Of a stretch of DNA of 64,000 bases, positions 20,876 through 32,575 are shown in pieces. The first letter of the stretch is position 1; every line of letters starts with the position of its first letter. The position numbers and the translations under genes are program-made. Origin of the DNA: Acipenser ruthenus (lineage: Eukaryota > Chordata > Actinopteri > Acipenseriformes > Acipenseridae); NCBI RefSeq assembly GCF_902713425.1, contig NC_081198.1, forward strand, positions 22,675,188-22,739,187. Direction: 5' to 3'. The notes under the pieces are model-generated. The model saw nothing but the letters and a program-made list of their open reading frames with translations. It was not told the DNA's origin and ran no database searches.

Positions 20876-23800
20876 TTACAATATAAACAAACCCTTCCAC
20901 CTTTCTCTTGCTGAATTATACCCCCATTTCAACACATCCCTTTTAACTCTACCCCTTATGTCACTACACACTCTTTCAATTATTACCTCCCCTTTTATCT
21001 CTATGTTATTTTTAATCAGTTTATTTCTACATTCCCATAATTCAAACTTAATTAAACTGAGAATTAACCATAACAGCCATTGTTGTTTTGTTTTTGTGGC
21101 ACTCTTTACAAACCCTTTCAATATTACATCGTATGACAGCTTTGTTCCTGGTACCACCTTGTCTATGATCACTCTAGTTTTATTCCATACTGTTGCTGCA
21201 AATGGACATTCCCAAAACACATGTTCCTGTGTTTCTTCCACAAAACATGTTCCCCTAGGACAAAAAGCATTTCTGGTCAGTTTATGTCTGAATAACACCT
21301 CCCTTACAGCCTTCCTTTTATGAAGCATCATCCAATTTAAATCTTTTAGGTTATTATCTAGCCCCTTTGGCTGAATATTTCCCCAAGTCTCAGGGGCCAC
21401 TGAACTGTATTCATTATTATAAAATACTTTCACCGATTCTTTATACAGTTCTTTATGCTCTGTGCAGATCTCTACCTCTTTACAGACTGGATTCTGCTTC
21501 AGCCACTTCACCGCATGTTGATAATGTCCTGGTAATTGCTCCGCTCTTGGTCCCATGTTATTTATTTTAACAAAATGTCTCATTGTAAATGAAAACCACA
21601 ATCTAACAAAAAACTGAAAATTATGTTTAAATTCACCCTGCAAAGCTTTACATAAATTTGCCACAAATAAACAATCTAATTTCACAGGAATGTGAGGAAC
21701 ATCCCTCCCTCCTTTCTCCACAGCCTTATACATCTCCCCTCTCTTGATGTACTCATATTTCCCTCCCCACATAAACTCAAAAATCATACGAATAACACTT
21801 CTCCTATATCTTGGAGGCAACGGATATACATAAGCTAGGTACAACAGAGAAGGTAACACGTCTGTTTTTAGAACCAACACCTTCCCCATATAGGTCAGTT
21901 TCCTTGCTTTCCACATATTTAACTTTTTATTCATTTTAACAATTTTGTCTGCCCAATTCTTTAAATCACTACCCCTTTGATAGAAATTAACCCCTAATAT
22001 TTTAATCCCATCTGAAACTATGTTCAACCCCAAAGGTGTTTCCTTCCTGTTTTCCCAAGCTCCCAAGAACATGACATTTGTTTTACTCAAGTTTAACTTT
22101 GAACCTGATGCTAAAGAAAACAAGTCCATTAACTGAAATGCTCTCCTTATATCATTATCAGACTCTAAATATAAACTTGTGTCATCTGCATACTGTGCAA
22201 TTTTTAATTCCACACCCCCACTCCCTGGAATAATTAACCCCTTCACCCCCTTATCTGCCCTCAGTGCTGCAGCGTAAGGTTCCATGAACAATACATAAAG
22301 TAAGGGGGATAGCGGACACCCCTGTCTCACCCCCGACCTTTGTTTAATTAGCTTCCCCAAGTGCCCATTCACATTGACTCTACTCACTACATCTTTATAC
22401 ATTATTCCTAACCATTTGATTAAATGACACCCAAAACCTAACCTCTCCAAAATTCTAAATAAAAACTGGTGGTTGACCCTATCAAATGCCTTTTCTTGAT
22501 CAAGGCTCACTAAAATTAATGGAATATTCCTGTCCTGTACCCACCAAATTACATCTCTAGTCAATTGCAAATTCCATTGCGCTGATCTTCCCACTACCCC
22601 ACATGTCTGGTCTTTATGTACAATGAAACCCATCACCCCCCTTAACCTATTAGTTACTGTCTTTGCTATTAATTTTATAATCCACATTTAATAAGGTCAC
22701 AGGCCTCCAGTTTTTCAAATCCTTAATGTCCCCCTTTTTATATAATAAAGAAATAATCCCTTCCTTCATTGATTTTAACAATTCTCCTCTGTCAAACACT
22801 TCCTTTATTACCTCTTTAAACACTGGACCAATAATGTCCCAGAAAGCCCAATAAAACTCCCTTGGCAGTCCATCTGACCCCGGCACTTTATTGTTTTTCA
22901 TCTCATTTACAGCTGCTGTTAACTCGCTCAACTCAATAACCTTCTCCAATTCAATTTTACTCTCTTCTGGCACTCTAGATCCCAAATTATTTAAAAATGT
23001 ATCTCCTGCTTTATCATCTATTTTCCTTTCTGAAAACAACTCCTCATAAAAATAACTTGCACTATCTACCATAGACTCATTATCCGATACCTCCCTTCCA
23101 TCTTTATCTCTTAATCCCTCAATCATTCTTTTCTTTTGTTTCTCCCTCATAGGCTTGAAAAACTGATGACAACATTTTTCATTAGTCTCATAAAAGACTA
23201 GTTGGCTTCTAAACATGAATTTAGCAGCTCTGTTACTATAAATCGCCTTTAACCTCTCCTTACACAAACTATACTGCTCCCAATCCATATTCCCACCATT
23301 ATTATCCTTCACCCGCATCTCCTCCAACCTCTTTTGTAAACCCAATATATCTTTCCTTTCCTCAAATGCTTTTGATTTACAATATCCCTGCGCAAACACC
23401 TTAACTTTTCGCTTCACATCCTCCCACCAATCAATCCAGGATTTGTAATAAGGTTTCAATTCCACCCACTCATTAAAATATAAAATAAATTGTTCCCTAA
23501 ACTTTTTCTCTTCTAAAATTTTGCAATTCAATTTCCAATACCCGACACCAAATACTGGCCCGTCTAATATTACCCCTAAAGAAATCATATCATGATCTGA
23601 AAACCAAACAGGCAAAACAGAAAAATGTTCTAAAGTCAAATCATTGGTCACAAAGAAATAATCAATTCTACTCTTTGCACCCCTAGAATTTCTCCAGGTA
23701 AATCCTGGCTTTCCTTTATTTAACTTTTTAAAAGAATCTATTAAATTAAAATTAGACAAAATCAACCGTAAATCCTTGCAACTAAAATCTTCTGATTGAA

Positions 23801-24248
23801 CTGCATCTAAACAGACATTAAAGTCTCCCCCCACTATTACATGCCTATTTGTCATTAATACATCCCCCAAACCCCAAAATAATTCTTTTCGCTCTTTCCT
23901 TGTTGGAGGAGCATATACATTAATTAATCTTAACTTTTGTCCCCTCCCATCCACATCTGCTACTAGTACCCTCCCTGGCACCATAGAAAAAGAATCCTTC
24001 ACTTCTAACCCTCTATCCTTAAACAAAATCCCCACCCCTGATGAGTGCACACCCCCCACACTACATCTCGATTCCCCCTGATCCCATTCCCTTGAAAACC
24101 CCTTTATGTCCCCTTCATCTTTTAAATGTACTTCTTGCAAAAAACAAACTGAAAACTTAATATACTTGAAAGAATTTAACACAGATGCTCTTTTCTGATT
24201 ATTCCTCAAGCCCCTAACATTAACTGAAATTAAATTAATTGAAGCCAT
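20876..24248 (-). pseudogene. A2 ORF2: APE endonuclease / reverse transcriptase, one frameshift
   Basis: It starts MASINLISVNVRGLR (ATG 24246-24248). Endonuclease motifs LQEVH, GGDFNVCLD, SRIDYFFVT and SDHD are present. The first frame runs to 22650 through the PGSDGLP and NWRPVTLL blocks. A single frameshift near 22665 moves the rest to 22687-20876, with LDQEKAFDRV, RQGCPLSPLLY, YADD and HVFWEC. About 1124 codons, otherwise open and well preserved. Confidence 0.9.
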
Positions 24249-24282
24249 TTATAATTTATATTATTAAAAATAAACCCTTTAT

Positions 24283-25505
24283 TTAAGCTTGGCTTGTAGG
24301 TCCTACTCCTTCCTCTTGTATTGCAGGTAAAATAGGTACAGCCAATGTAGTCTCATTAAATTGTTGGAGTTGAGCATTGTCCAGAAATTCCTCAACATTA
24401 AAATCACTGCTTTGTAATCCTAAATCCGACCGACATGGGCTCGCTGGTGACAACAAAAAGCTTCTCAGTTCAGAACCTAACTCAGTCCCACTCTCTGTTG
24501 ATTTACTCCTCAGTTCTGTATCTGAATCTGGCAGATTATGTAAGCCATCAAACCTGTTTCCATGCTCTATCCCCTCCCCTTCCTTTGCTTTCTTCCCTTT
24601 TGCTAGCTTTTGTTCAGCTGCCTTCCTCTCATTCCCAGAATCTTTTTTCCTTTTCCCACTTTTCTTGTCCACATCCATCCAGCCCTCCTCCTTGCTTGTT
24701 TCTTGGTTCAGCTCCATCTTTTCCTCTAGCATTTCCCTACTCGCCTCAATCTCCTCCCGCTCAGCCTCTTGAACAGTTTGCCGAGCTTCCTCTTGGCCAG
24801 GCACTCTGCTTTACTCTGACTGAACCCCACTGCCACTTGAAATCACCTTATCCACAGCCACATTTTCCTCCTGTGCTTCGCTTACATCAGCGGGACCACC
24901 CCTTAGCTCTCCCCCATCTTGCTGCTCATTTTCTGGTTCCTTTTCTTGGTCCTCTCTAATCACCTCTGCAAAGGACCTTTTCTTCTGTGGGCATTGTCTA
25001 AAGAGATGCTCATCAGATCCACAAATATTACATTTTTTAACAAACGGACAGTCCTTTGTTTCATGTCCCAACTCCTCGCAGTTCCTACAACGAATTTGAT
25101 TAAAATGCATTTCTGTGTGACCAAAGGACATGCATTTTCGGCAGTATAGCGGTTGGCCAGAATAAAACAAGTAGCCTCTGTTGGGCCCAATAGAAAAGTT
25201 TGCCGGAGGGTGCCTATACCCATCGAAACCTTTGGCGTCTTGCCTTAATAGCACTTTGAATTGTCTCTTGCCATTCCAGATTCCCAATAGATCTCTCTGA
25301 TAAACTGTACTCACTAGTACATCACAGTATTTCCCCAGAAAAGATTCAATATCCCAGTCAGATGCATAAGGATTAAACATGTGGACTGTTATAACTCTGA
25401 AATTGCGATTCCATAATGATTCAGCAGCATAATCCTTCACAGGAGCTTTCATTGAGTACACTTTGTATCTATCCCAAAATGTCATAAAAAGATCTTCAGA
25501 GTGAA
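24283..25505 (-). pseudogene. A2 ORF1: CCHC protein, 5'-truncated with one stop
   Basis: The N-terminus is missing; the first element-derived residues are about SEDLFMTFWDRYK. An RRM-like region and three knuckles follow. The first knuckle has Phe for its last Cys (CRKCMSFGHTEMHF), the others are CRNCEELGHETKDC and CNICGSDEHLFRQC. An in-frame TAA near 24808 splits the acidic tail, which continues to 24283. The ORF2 ATG lies 34 nt further on. Confidence 0.87.
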
Positions 25506-25662
25506 AAGAAAGAAAGAGAGAAAGAAAGAAAGAGAGAAAGAAAAAAAAAAGAAGTAAAACGGCGGGAAAACTTGCATCAACACTGGCACTCTCCCTCCAG
25601 CAGGGGTAGACAAAATGCTCACAGGAGAGATCCAGATCTGACATTGACCAACGTTAGAGAAA
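25500..25662 (-). repeat. Truncated U2 spacer: microsatellite and 3' box only
   Basis: Only the GAAA/GA run (about 25506-25552) and the 3' flank of the next U2 remain. The 3' box (25637-25652) has one change in its AAAG core relative to all other copies. Confidence 0.85.
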
Positions 25663-25851
25663 GGTGTGCACCGTTCCCGGAGGTACTGCAATACCGGGCC
25701 GATGCGTGGAGTGGACGGAGCAAGCCCCTGTTCCATCTCCTGATTCCAAAAATCAATTTAATATATGGTCCCCTGATAGGGGACGTATCAGATATTAAAC
25801 TGATAAGAACAGATACTACACTTGATCTTAGCCAAAAGGCCGAGAAGCGAT
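25663..25851 (-). ncRNA. RNU2: U2 spliceosomal snRNA, intact copy 8
   Basis: This 189-nt copy has GTAGTA, Sm site and 3' stem-loops, and one base change next to the Sm site region (near 25741). PSE-like motif at 25902-25914. The downstream 3' box carries a substitution that could weaken 3'-end formation. Confidence 0.95.
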
Positions 25852-26424
25852 GGCGACTTGGCCCTTGCCCGGGGCCACCCAGCCCGGACGGCACAGGGGG
25901 ATTCAAAGGTGGGTTCAAAATTCCAAGCACAAGCAGACCCCCAAAAAACGGGCTGCTGCTTCCAGAGGGGAAATGTGCAATTTAAGCAGGAGAAAAAAAA
26001 AAAAGCAAAAACACACACATAACACCAAAAACAAAACATAAACTGGCGGAGTGCGTCTTACAAATAGTCATGCCAAGCTGCTATGCTGTGCAAGGTGCCT
26101 TGGGTAACTACAACTGTGCCTCGCTGGCTGGCTGGCTTGCTAAGAAGGTCCTGGCATAGGGACATTTTCCACCACACTTGTCTGGTTAGCTGCATGCTCC
26201 CAGGAAACAAACTGCTGCTGTCTACATCATCACCACATGTGAATAAAAGAAAGAAAGAAAGCAAGAAAGAAAGAGAAAGAGAGAAAGAAAGAAAGAGAGA
26301 AAGAAAAAAAAAGAAGGAAAACGGCGGGAAAACTTGCATCAACACTGGCACTCTCCCTCCAGCAGGGGTAGACAAAATGCTCACAGGAGAGATCCAGATC
26401 TGACTTTGACCAACGTTAGAGAAA
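25852..26424 (-). repeat. U2 cluster spacer, full unit
   Basis: This has the standard layout, with PSE-like motif at 25902-25914, microsatellite about 26247-26313 and 3' box at 26399-26414. It has scattered single-base changes and a longer A run near 25995. Confidence 0.9.
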
Positions 26425-26599
26425 GGTGTGCACCGTTCCCGGAGGTACTGCAATACCGGGCCGATGCGTGGAGTGGACGGAGCAAGCCCCTGTTCCATCT
26501 CCCGATTCCAAAAATCAATTTAATATATGGTCCCCTGATAGGGGACGTATCAGATATTAAACTGATAAGAACAGATACTACACTTGATCTTAGCCAAAA
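26425..26599 (-). pseudogene. RNU2: U2 copy 9, 3' part (nt 15-189), interrupted by G4
   Basis: Almost the whole U2 is retained; only nt 1-14 and the promoter are cut off by the element 3' end. This junction differs from those of G2/G3 (nt 54) and G5/G6/G7 (nt 74). Confidence 0.93.
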
Positions 26600-27251
26600 T
26601 ACTCTTTTATTGAGATTTTACATTTTTTTACATTTACACCCATTCGTTTTTTTCATTCATTTTACATTTCTTTTAAAGATGACATTCATGCATACAGACA
26701 TACATTTTGTTTTAAAAGCATTTAAAACACATTTAAAAACACCAAGACAATTGTGCTTTGTACATGGTTAAAACAGACACAGATTAAAATCAACATGAAA
26801 AAAACCTGTGCTGCTTTAAAAGTGACTGGAAAAAAAGAACCATCTATAAAAAACCAGTGCTTGTGAGGGCCGGGGAGTGCTCTCTAAAAAGGTTCAAAAG
26901 TGAACATAAAACTATATTACTAAAACAGGGACAGGGGAAAAGGGACAGTGTGTAAAACAGTGCGTTAAAATTCTAAAATTTTAAAACACTTAAAATGTAA
27001 CTTTTAATAGTTGACGTTAAAAATCTTTTAGATACATAAAACAAAACAAAACAAAATCAAATAAAACATTCAAAATAAATCAAATTAAAATCCATAAAAC
27101 TGAAACAAAGAGACTACATAAAACCAGGGCACCGTTCAAAAAACGGTCATGCCAGCTAAAAAGGGCGGAATGCTGGCATGACAAAATAAATAAAGGCTTA
27201 ACGGTGCCCCGTAGTCCCGCTCCTAGGAGCTAGCGGTTCCAGTTTTTCCCC

Positions 27252-30200
27252 TCATTCCATCTTCACGTCCTGAAGTCCGGCGATCCTCCACTCCGCGCAG
27301 GCCTTGTCCTTCCCGAGGGTCCGGATGTCCAGAATTACAAAGTCCTTGATAAGAGTTTGTGCCCTTCTGGTCGTGGTGATAGTGTCTAGCTCCTGCTTGT
27401 GATAGACACAGACGTTACGGCCTTCCCACAGGATCTGCTTGACAACATTGATGACACGCCAAATGCACTTAGCTGTGCTGGTAGTGATTCCTCCCGCAGG
27501 CCCATAGAGCACAGTCTCAGCGGTCATCTTGGCAGTGTCAGCAAACCTGTTTAGGAAGACAGAGACAGAGAGCCAGACACTGCCAGCCACATCACACTCC
27601 CAGAAGATATGGGCTGGTGTTTCTCTCTTGCGGCACTTTGCATAGGGGCATGTTTCTACTTGGGCTAGTCCCCTCCTGAACATGAACGCTCGAGTGGGGA
27701 GTGCACTGTGGACGGTGTTCCATGCTATATCCTTCTGGACATTACTGAGGCAGCTGTGAGACACATTCTCCCAGATTTTTTGGCTTTGGGTGAGGGAGAA
27801 AGTAGCTACTTTTTCAATTTCCTTGGAACCGGCAAGATATTTAGTTACAGCCTTGTATTCCCAGGAGGCCAGTTTTGCTTTATCTAAGCCCAATTTATAT
27901 ATTGTGTCCCTTAAGGTTCTATAATACAATGGGGGGTCCCAGGAGTACGGCACGGTGTTATCAATAGTGCAGAGGCCCAAGGCCCTGAGACAGGTGGCAA
28001 AATAGAAACGATTCATGTAACATACCTTCCTGTCCAGGGCCTGGATGTTCTTGATAGTTTGCGTGAGCCCCTGCACTCGGGTGAGCTGCACAATGTCCGG
28101 GACCCCCTTACCTCCCTTCTTGTCGGCTTTACTCAGGGTGGCTCGCTTTACCCTCTCCATCTTGCTGCCCCAGATAAAGCGGTGGATAATGCAGTCCACC
28201 ACTTTTTTGGTGGTCCTGTCTGGGGGAAAGACTTTTCCTACATAAGAGAGGATGGGGAACAGTATAGACTTGGTTATTAATACTCTACCCGTCATTGTTA
28301 AGGATCTTGTGCTCCATCCGCCAATCTTTTTACGGACCTGGTTAATGGCCGCCGTCCAGCTCTGGGCCCCTGAGCTATTGTTCTCGAAAATGAGGCCCAG
28401 AATCTTGATTTTGTCCTTTTTGACAGGGTACATGTCCGACAGTTCCCTATCTACCTGCCCATTTTTAGACACGTAGACTTCGCTCTTGGACTTATTAATC
28501 ACTGCCCCGGTCGCCGTGCAGTACTTCTCAAGGATATTACTAATCCGAGGTACCGACGATGTGTTGGTGCAAATGAGTGACACATCGTCCATATATGCTG
28601 TTGTTTTGACCTGGACCCCGTTGGATCCAGGCAGCTGGAAACCAGTTATATTGGTATCCCTACGAATTGCCTGCAGGAGGGGTTCAATGCACACGACATA
28701 TAGCAGTGGGGATAGTGGGCAACCCTGTCTGACCCCTGACTGGATAGATATTTTACCAGTCAGGTGCCTGTTCACCAAGACTCGGGTACTAATATTTGTA
28801 TAGATGGTTTTAACCCACCCCCTAAGTCCAGGAGCGAATTTCATCTGGTCCATCACTTTGTACATATATTCATGGCTTACCCTATCGAACGCCTTCTCCT
28901 GGTCAAGGTTGAACAGGCAGAGGGGATGGTTCCATTCTCTGGTCGGGGCCAATGACCAAAGGGAGGTGTACTTGTAGCCGGAGCATCAGAGCTTTGGCTA
29001 GTATCTTGTAATCCACGCAAAGGAGGCTGATTGGGCGCCAATTCCGTAGATCTTTAACTTCCCCTTTCTTATGAAGGAGAGTAATTACACTCTCCCGCAT
29101 AGAAGGGCCCAACCGCTTCTCCCTGTAGACCGCTCTGTAGACCTCCGCTAAATGGACTTTTAGCGTGTCCCAAAAAAGATGGTAATACTCACCCGGGATG
29201 CCATCTGGACCTGGCGTCTTACCGGTGTTCATGGTCTTAACCGCCTGGGTGAGCTCCTCCAGCGTGAGTTCTGGGTCCTTCTCCTCCTCCTCGTCGTCCC
29301 GCACTGAGTCAGGCTCCAACTGGCTCAGGAACCACTCTATCAGGGTGTCATCTGTAGCTTTGATGTTATACAGGTCCCTATAGAAGTTCTCTACCACTTT
29401 TTTCACTCCCTCACTATCCTCTACTATCCTCCCCCTGCTGTCGAGCATGGAGGACATCAAGTGCCGCTTCTCCCTCGTTTTCTGGAAGAAGAAGCGAGTA
29501 CACTTTTCGTCTTCCTCCATTTTTTGCACCTTTGCATTGTGCATGACCTTTCGTTGTTCCTCCCTACAAAGCACTGAAAGATCTAGCTTGGTCTGGGCTA
29601 TCTCGTCGCTTACAGGGAACCCCCGAAGCTGAAGCAGGCTCAGACGCTGGAGGGCAGCATTCAGGTGTTTATATTTGGCCCTCCTTTCTTTTGCTTTCCT
29701 CTTGCCTGCTGCTATGAAATAACCCTTAGTTCTGATTTTGACCATCTCCCACCACTCTATAGGGGAGTTGAATAGGTCACGCAAAGTGGTCCACTCAACA
29801 AGCCTGCTCTTATAGGCTGCAGCTATGGAGGGGTCATCGAGTAAGGAGGTGTTTAATTTCCAGACCCCTGACCCCATCTGGGAGGTCTGAGGGACCTGCA
29901 ATGTTACCTGCAGGAGCCTATGGTCAGAGAAGAAGACGGCCTGGGTGTCTACTGCCGTCTTCGTAAGGGAGCTGGTATGCAGGACGAGATCTATACGGGA
30001 GAAGGAGGTCCCAGATGAGCTCACCCAGGTAAAGGGAGGCACCAGGTCCTTACCTGCATCACACAGGGAGAAATCAGATATTACGGAGGACACAACTCTA
30101 CTAGAGCGGTCGTTGCGTGGCCTGCTCCGGTCTACGTCCCTCAGAGCACAATTGAAGTCACCTGACACGATGACGGGTACGTTCCCCAGCAGGAGTGGAC

Positions 30201-30624
30201 GCAGCTGTGGAAAAAATTGAACTCTTTCGTTTTGGTTAGTGGGTGCGTAGACATTGACCAGTCTGAGGGGAGTGTTGTTGTATGTCACATCCACGCTCAG
30301 AATTCTACCAGGTTCTACCTCCCTGCTGCTGCGGGAGGTAATAAATGGGTTTTTAAACAGGATACCTACTCCGTCGGCTCTGGCTATGTTGGAGCCCGAC
30401 CAGAAGGAGTCCCCCAGGGTCCAACTCTCCTTCAGGTCCCTATAATCAGGGCTCGACGAAATACCACACTCCTGCAGAAAGATGAGATCTGCTTTCAAGT
30501 TAGCTAGATAGTTTAGTACATCAAATCTTTTTTGTGTCTCCCTGATGCTCCTGACATTAACAGACACACATATCAGGGCCATCAGGGTAGCTAACAAGAA
30601 AAGGAGTCGCTGCGTCCACCCCAT
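27252..30624 (-). pseudogene. G4 ORF2: APE endonuclease / reverse transcriptase, internal 71-bp deletion
   Basis: The N-terminal part from 30624 holds a complete endonuclease and the start of the reverse transcriptase. A 71-bp deletion near 28940 removes the codons from CGVPGRSITD to about AYSRERN and shifts the frame. The remainder, down to 27252, is open with LDQEKAFDRV, RQGCPLSPLLY, YMDD and the C-terminal Cys/His cluster. The deletion lies between short CT-rich repeats. Confidence 0.9.
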
Positions 30625-30796
30625 AGCGACTATGATTGGGAGGTTGGGACACTCTTCCTACTCTTAGCTCTACGCTTGCTTCGAGGGGGCTTGGGCTTAT
30701 TTGCAACTCCCATCACCCCTGAGAAGGTACTCACTGCTGCCTCGTCCAAGAAGGCACCGTCTTTATATGCACAGTACGTGGAGTTGTTTGGGCTAT

Positions 30797-32575
30797 TCAA
30801 CTCCCCACAAGGTAAGTCTGGTGGAACTTGCTCAGGGCCCCTCGGAACGTGTGGGTCAGCTTTGTCCTGGGGGGGGTTATGACAGACAGCATTCTTTGGC
30901 TGTTACCGTCTGCTGAATTGGAGCTGTTAGCAGACTTCTGGCTTACCGCGTCCAGGGGTATTCCCATGTCCTCCAGTGCTGTATCTAGGAGGACCTCTAG
31001 GGGGCCCCTGGTTTTGCCCATACAAGGGAGGGGGTCAAGGATGCTTTGAAGGGAGGCCCTTCGCTTGAAGAGGGTCATTGCTACCGAGGTACTGCTGGTC
31101 AGGGAAGGTGTTGACCCCGACCTCTCCCTCGGTGCATTAGTGAACACCTCTTCTGCGAGGTGTGCTAGGGTTTGTGCCAACGACTGGGAAGGCTGGCTGG
31201 GGATGCCCTGGCTGGCTGCTACCTGCCCACTAGGCGGCAGTGTAGCCGTCCCACTCGCCTCCGTCTCTGCCTGCGAGGGCAAGACTGGGGACTTTGTGTG
31301 GACATTATCTGGTTTTGGATCTATGGGGGCCACCTGCAACTTGCTGTCTTTGATCTTGATCTTCTTTCTTTTCCCCCCCTCGTCTCTACCCTTTCTTTTC
31401 CCCACCCTCTGCTGGTTCTTCACTCCCTTCCCCTCCTTCTCACTCTCACTTTCACTGTCGCTTTCGCTTTCCTCCCCCACGGACTCAATCCTTATGGCGT
31501 CATAACGAGAGCCGAGGGGGAGTGCTGGCGCTGAGAGGGCCCTACTCAGGGGGGGGCCGCTGCTGGGTCCGGGCTCCCTCCCTGCCTCGTGTTCTGTATC
31601 AGAGGAGCTACTGGAGGAGCTAGTGGAGTAGCTGTTGTACTCTCTCTCTGGGCTGGGGGAAGGGGTCCTCGTAAAACGGGACATGTCTCGGGGGCGGGGG
31701 AGTGAGGGGGGTGCTGGTGATGATGGTGGTGCTGGAGTCTGGGTTTTGGATACTGTTGGTGGTGATGTGGACTGATCTTTGTTACTTGCTCCCTCTTCCT
31801 GCTCAGGCCTAGGCTTGTTCGTATTTGCCTTGCTGGCTCTGGCCATGTTGGCATAGGAAGAGGGGCAGTCCTTAAACAGGTGCCCCTTCTTTCCACACAA
31901 ATTGCACTGCCTCTCTTCTCTGCAGTGGCTGGTCTCGTGGGGGGCGCCGCAGTTCCTGCACTTGACTACAGTACATGCGGCCGCCAGGTGTCCTAATTCC
32001 CCACATTTCCTGCAGAGTTTTGGCATCCCATTATAGAATACCAGCCCTCTGTTGGGCCCTAACACTATGGAGTTTGGAATGTGGCAGACGCCTCCAATGC
32101 CCGATGGATCGACATTGAGGCGTACCAGCCACTTTCTGGCTCCTGTCCAAACCCCATCTTCGTCAGTAATTTTCCTCCCTTCTGATGACACCCTCCCATA
32201 GCGGTTAAGCCATGTTGTAATATCATAGTCGCTAACAGCCTCATTGAAAAATTGGACAGTAACAACTTTCATTTCTCTGTCTGTCAGTGCATCCACACAA
32301 AATTCTTTGTATGGAGCGAGATATTTATTCTCCCCCCAAAAGGACCACATTTCTTGTAACTTTTGGGGGTTCCTAAAACTGACCTCAAACACTTCCTTAA
32401 GCCCTGGCAATTTCACCAAACAATTCAAGTCAGAAGGGGAAAAACCCATACCCCTCTGAAGAATGGTCCGGCTGAACTCCAGTCTCGTCAGTCCTGGTTC
32501 CGTTTCCTCTTGCTGGGTCCTTGTGAAGCGCACCGCATTGTGCCTCCTAGTCTCCTGGGTTGGCCGGAACGCCAT
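30797..32575 (-). CDS. G4 ORF1: RRM-like plus triple-CCHC RNA-binding protein, intact
   Basis: The frame has 592 residues, starting MAFRPTQETRRHN. Residues about 90-185 look RRM-like (MKVVTVQFFNE... to GLVFYNGMPKL). Three knuckles follow at about 188-248: CRKCGELGHLAAAC, CRNCGAPHETSHC and CNLCGKKGHLFKDC. The rest is a Pro/Ser-rich tail with a Ser run, an acidic run and a basic KRKGRDEGGKRKK stretch that may be a nuclear signal. It is a type I LINE ORF1, expected to coat the element RNA. The final residues depend on a run of eight G on the plus strand near 30869; copies with seven or ten G end in PPGQS instead. Confidence 0.9.
   Translation of the reverse strand: MAFRPTQETRRHNAVRFTRTQQEETEPGLTRLEFSRTILQRGMGFSPSDLNCLVKLPGLKEVFEVSFRNPQKLQEMWSFWGENKYLAPYKEFCVDALTDREMKVVTVQFFNEAVSDYDITTWLNRYGRVSSEGRKITDEDGVWTGARKWLVRLNVDPSGIGGVCHIPNSIVLGPNRGLVFYNGMPKLCRKCGELGHLAAACTVVKCRNCGAPHETSHCREERQCNLCGKKGHLFKDCPSSYANMARASKANTNKPRPEQEEGASNKDQSTSPPTVSKTQTPAPPSSPAPPSLPRPRDMSRFTRTPSPSPEREYNSYSTSSSSSSSDTEHEAGREPGPSSGPPLSRALSAPALPLGSRYDAIRIESVGEESESDSESESEKEGKGVKNQQRVGKRKGRDEGGKRKKIKIKDSKLQVAPIDPKPDNVHTKSPVLPSQAETEASGTATLPPSGQVAASQGIPSQPSQSLAQTLAHLAEEVFTNAPRERSGSTPSLTSSTSVAMTLFKRRASLQSILDPLPCMGKTRGPLEVLLDTALEDMGIPLDAVSQKSANSSNSADGNSQRMLSVITPPRTKLTHTFRGALSKFHQTYLVGS

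Larger units (their letters stand above)
20787..25505 (-). mobile_element. A2: A-type LINE, 5'-truncated, joined to the U2-downstream microsatellite
   Basis: ORF2 is at 24248-20876 and ORF1 from about 25500 to 24283, with an A-rich, T-interrupted tail and AATAAA upstream of it. Its proteins differ clearly from A1 and A3. The 5' end lies in ORF1 and runs straight into the GAAA/GA microsatellite of the next spacer. U2 nt 1-37, promoter and most of a spacer are therefore absent, which points to a deletion or unequal exchange after or during insertion. Confidence 0.91.

Noticed and set aside
31546-31896. A His/Pro-rich 116-codon frame inside ORF1 in several copies
   Set aside because: It is an alternate frame of the proline-rich part of ORF1, and its length changes with indels in that segment.
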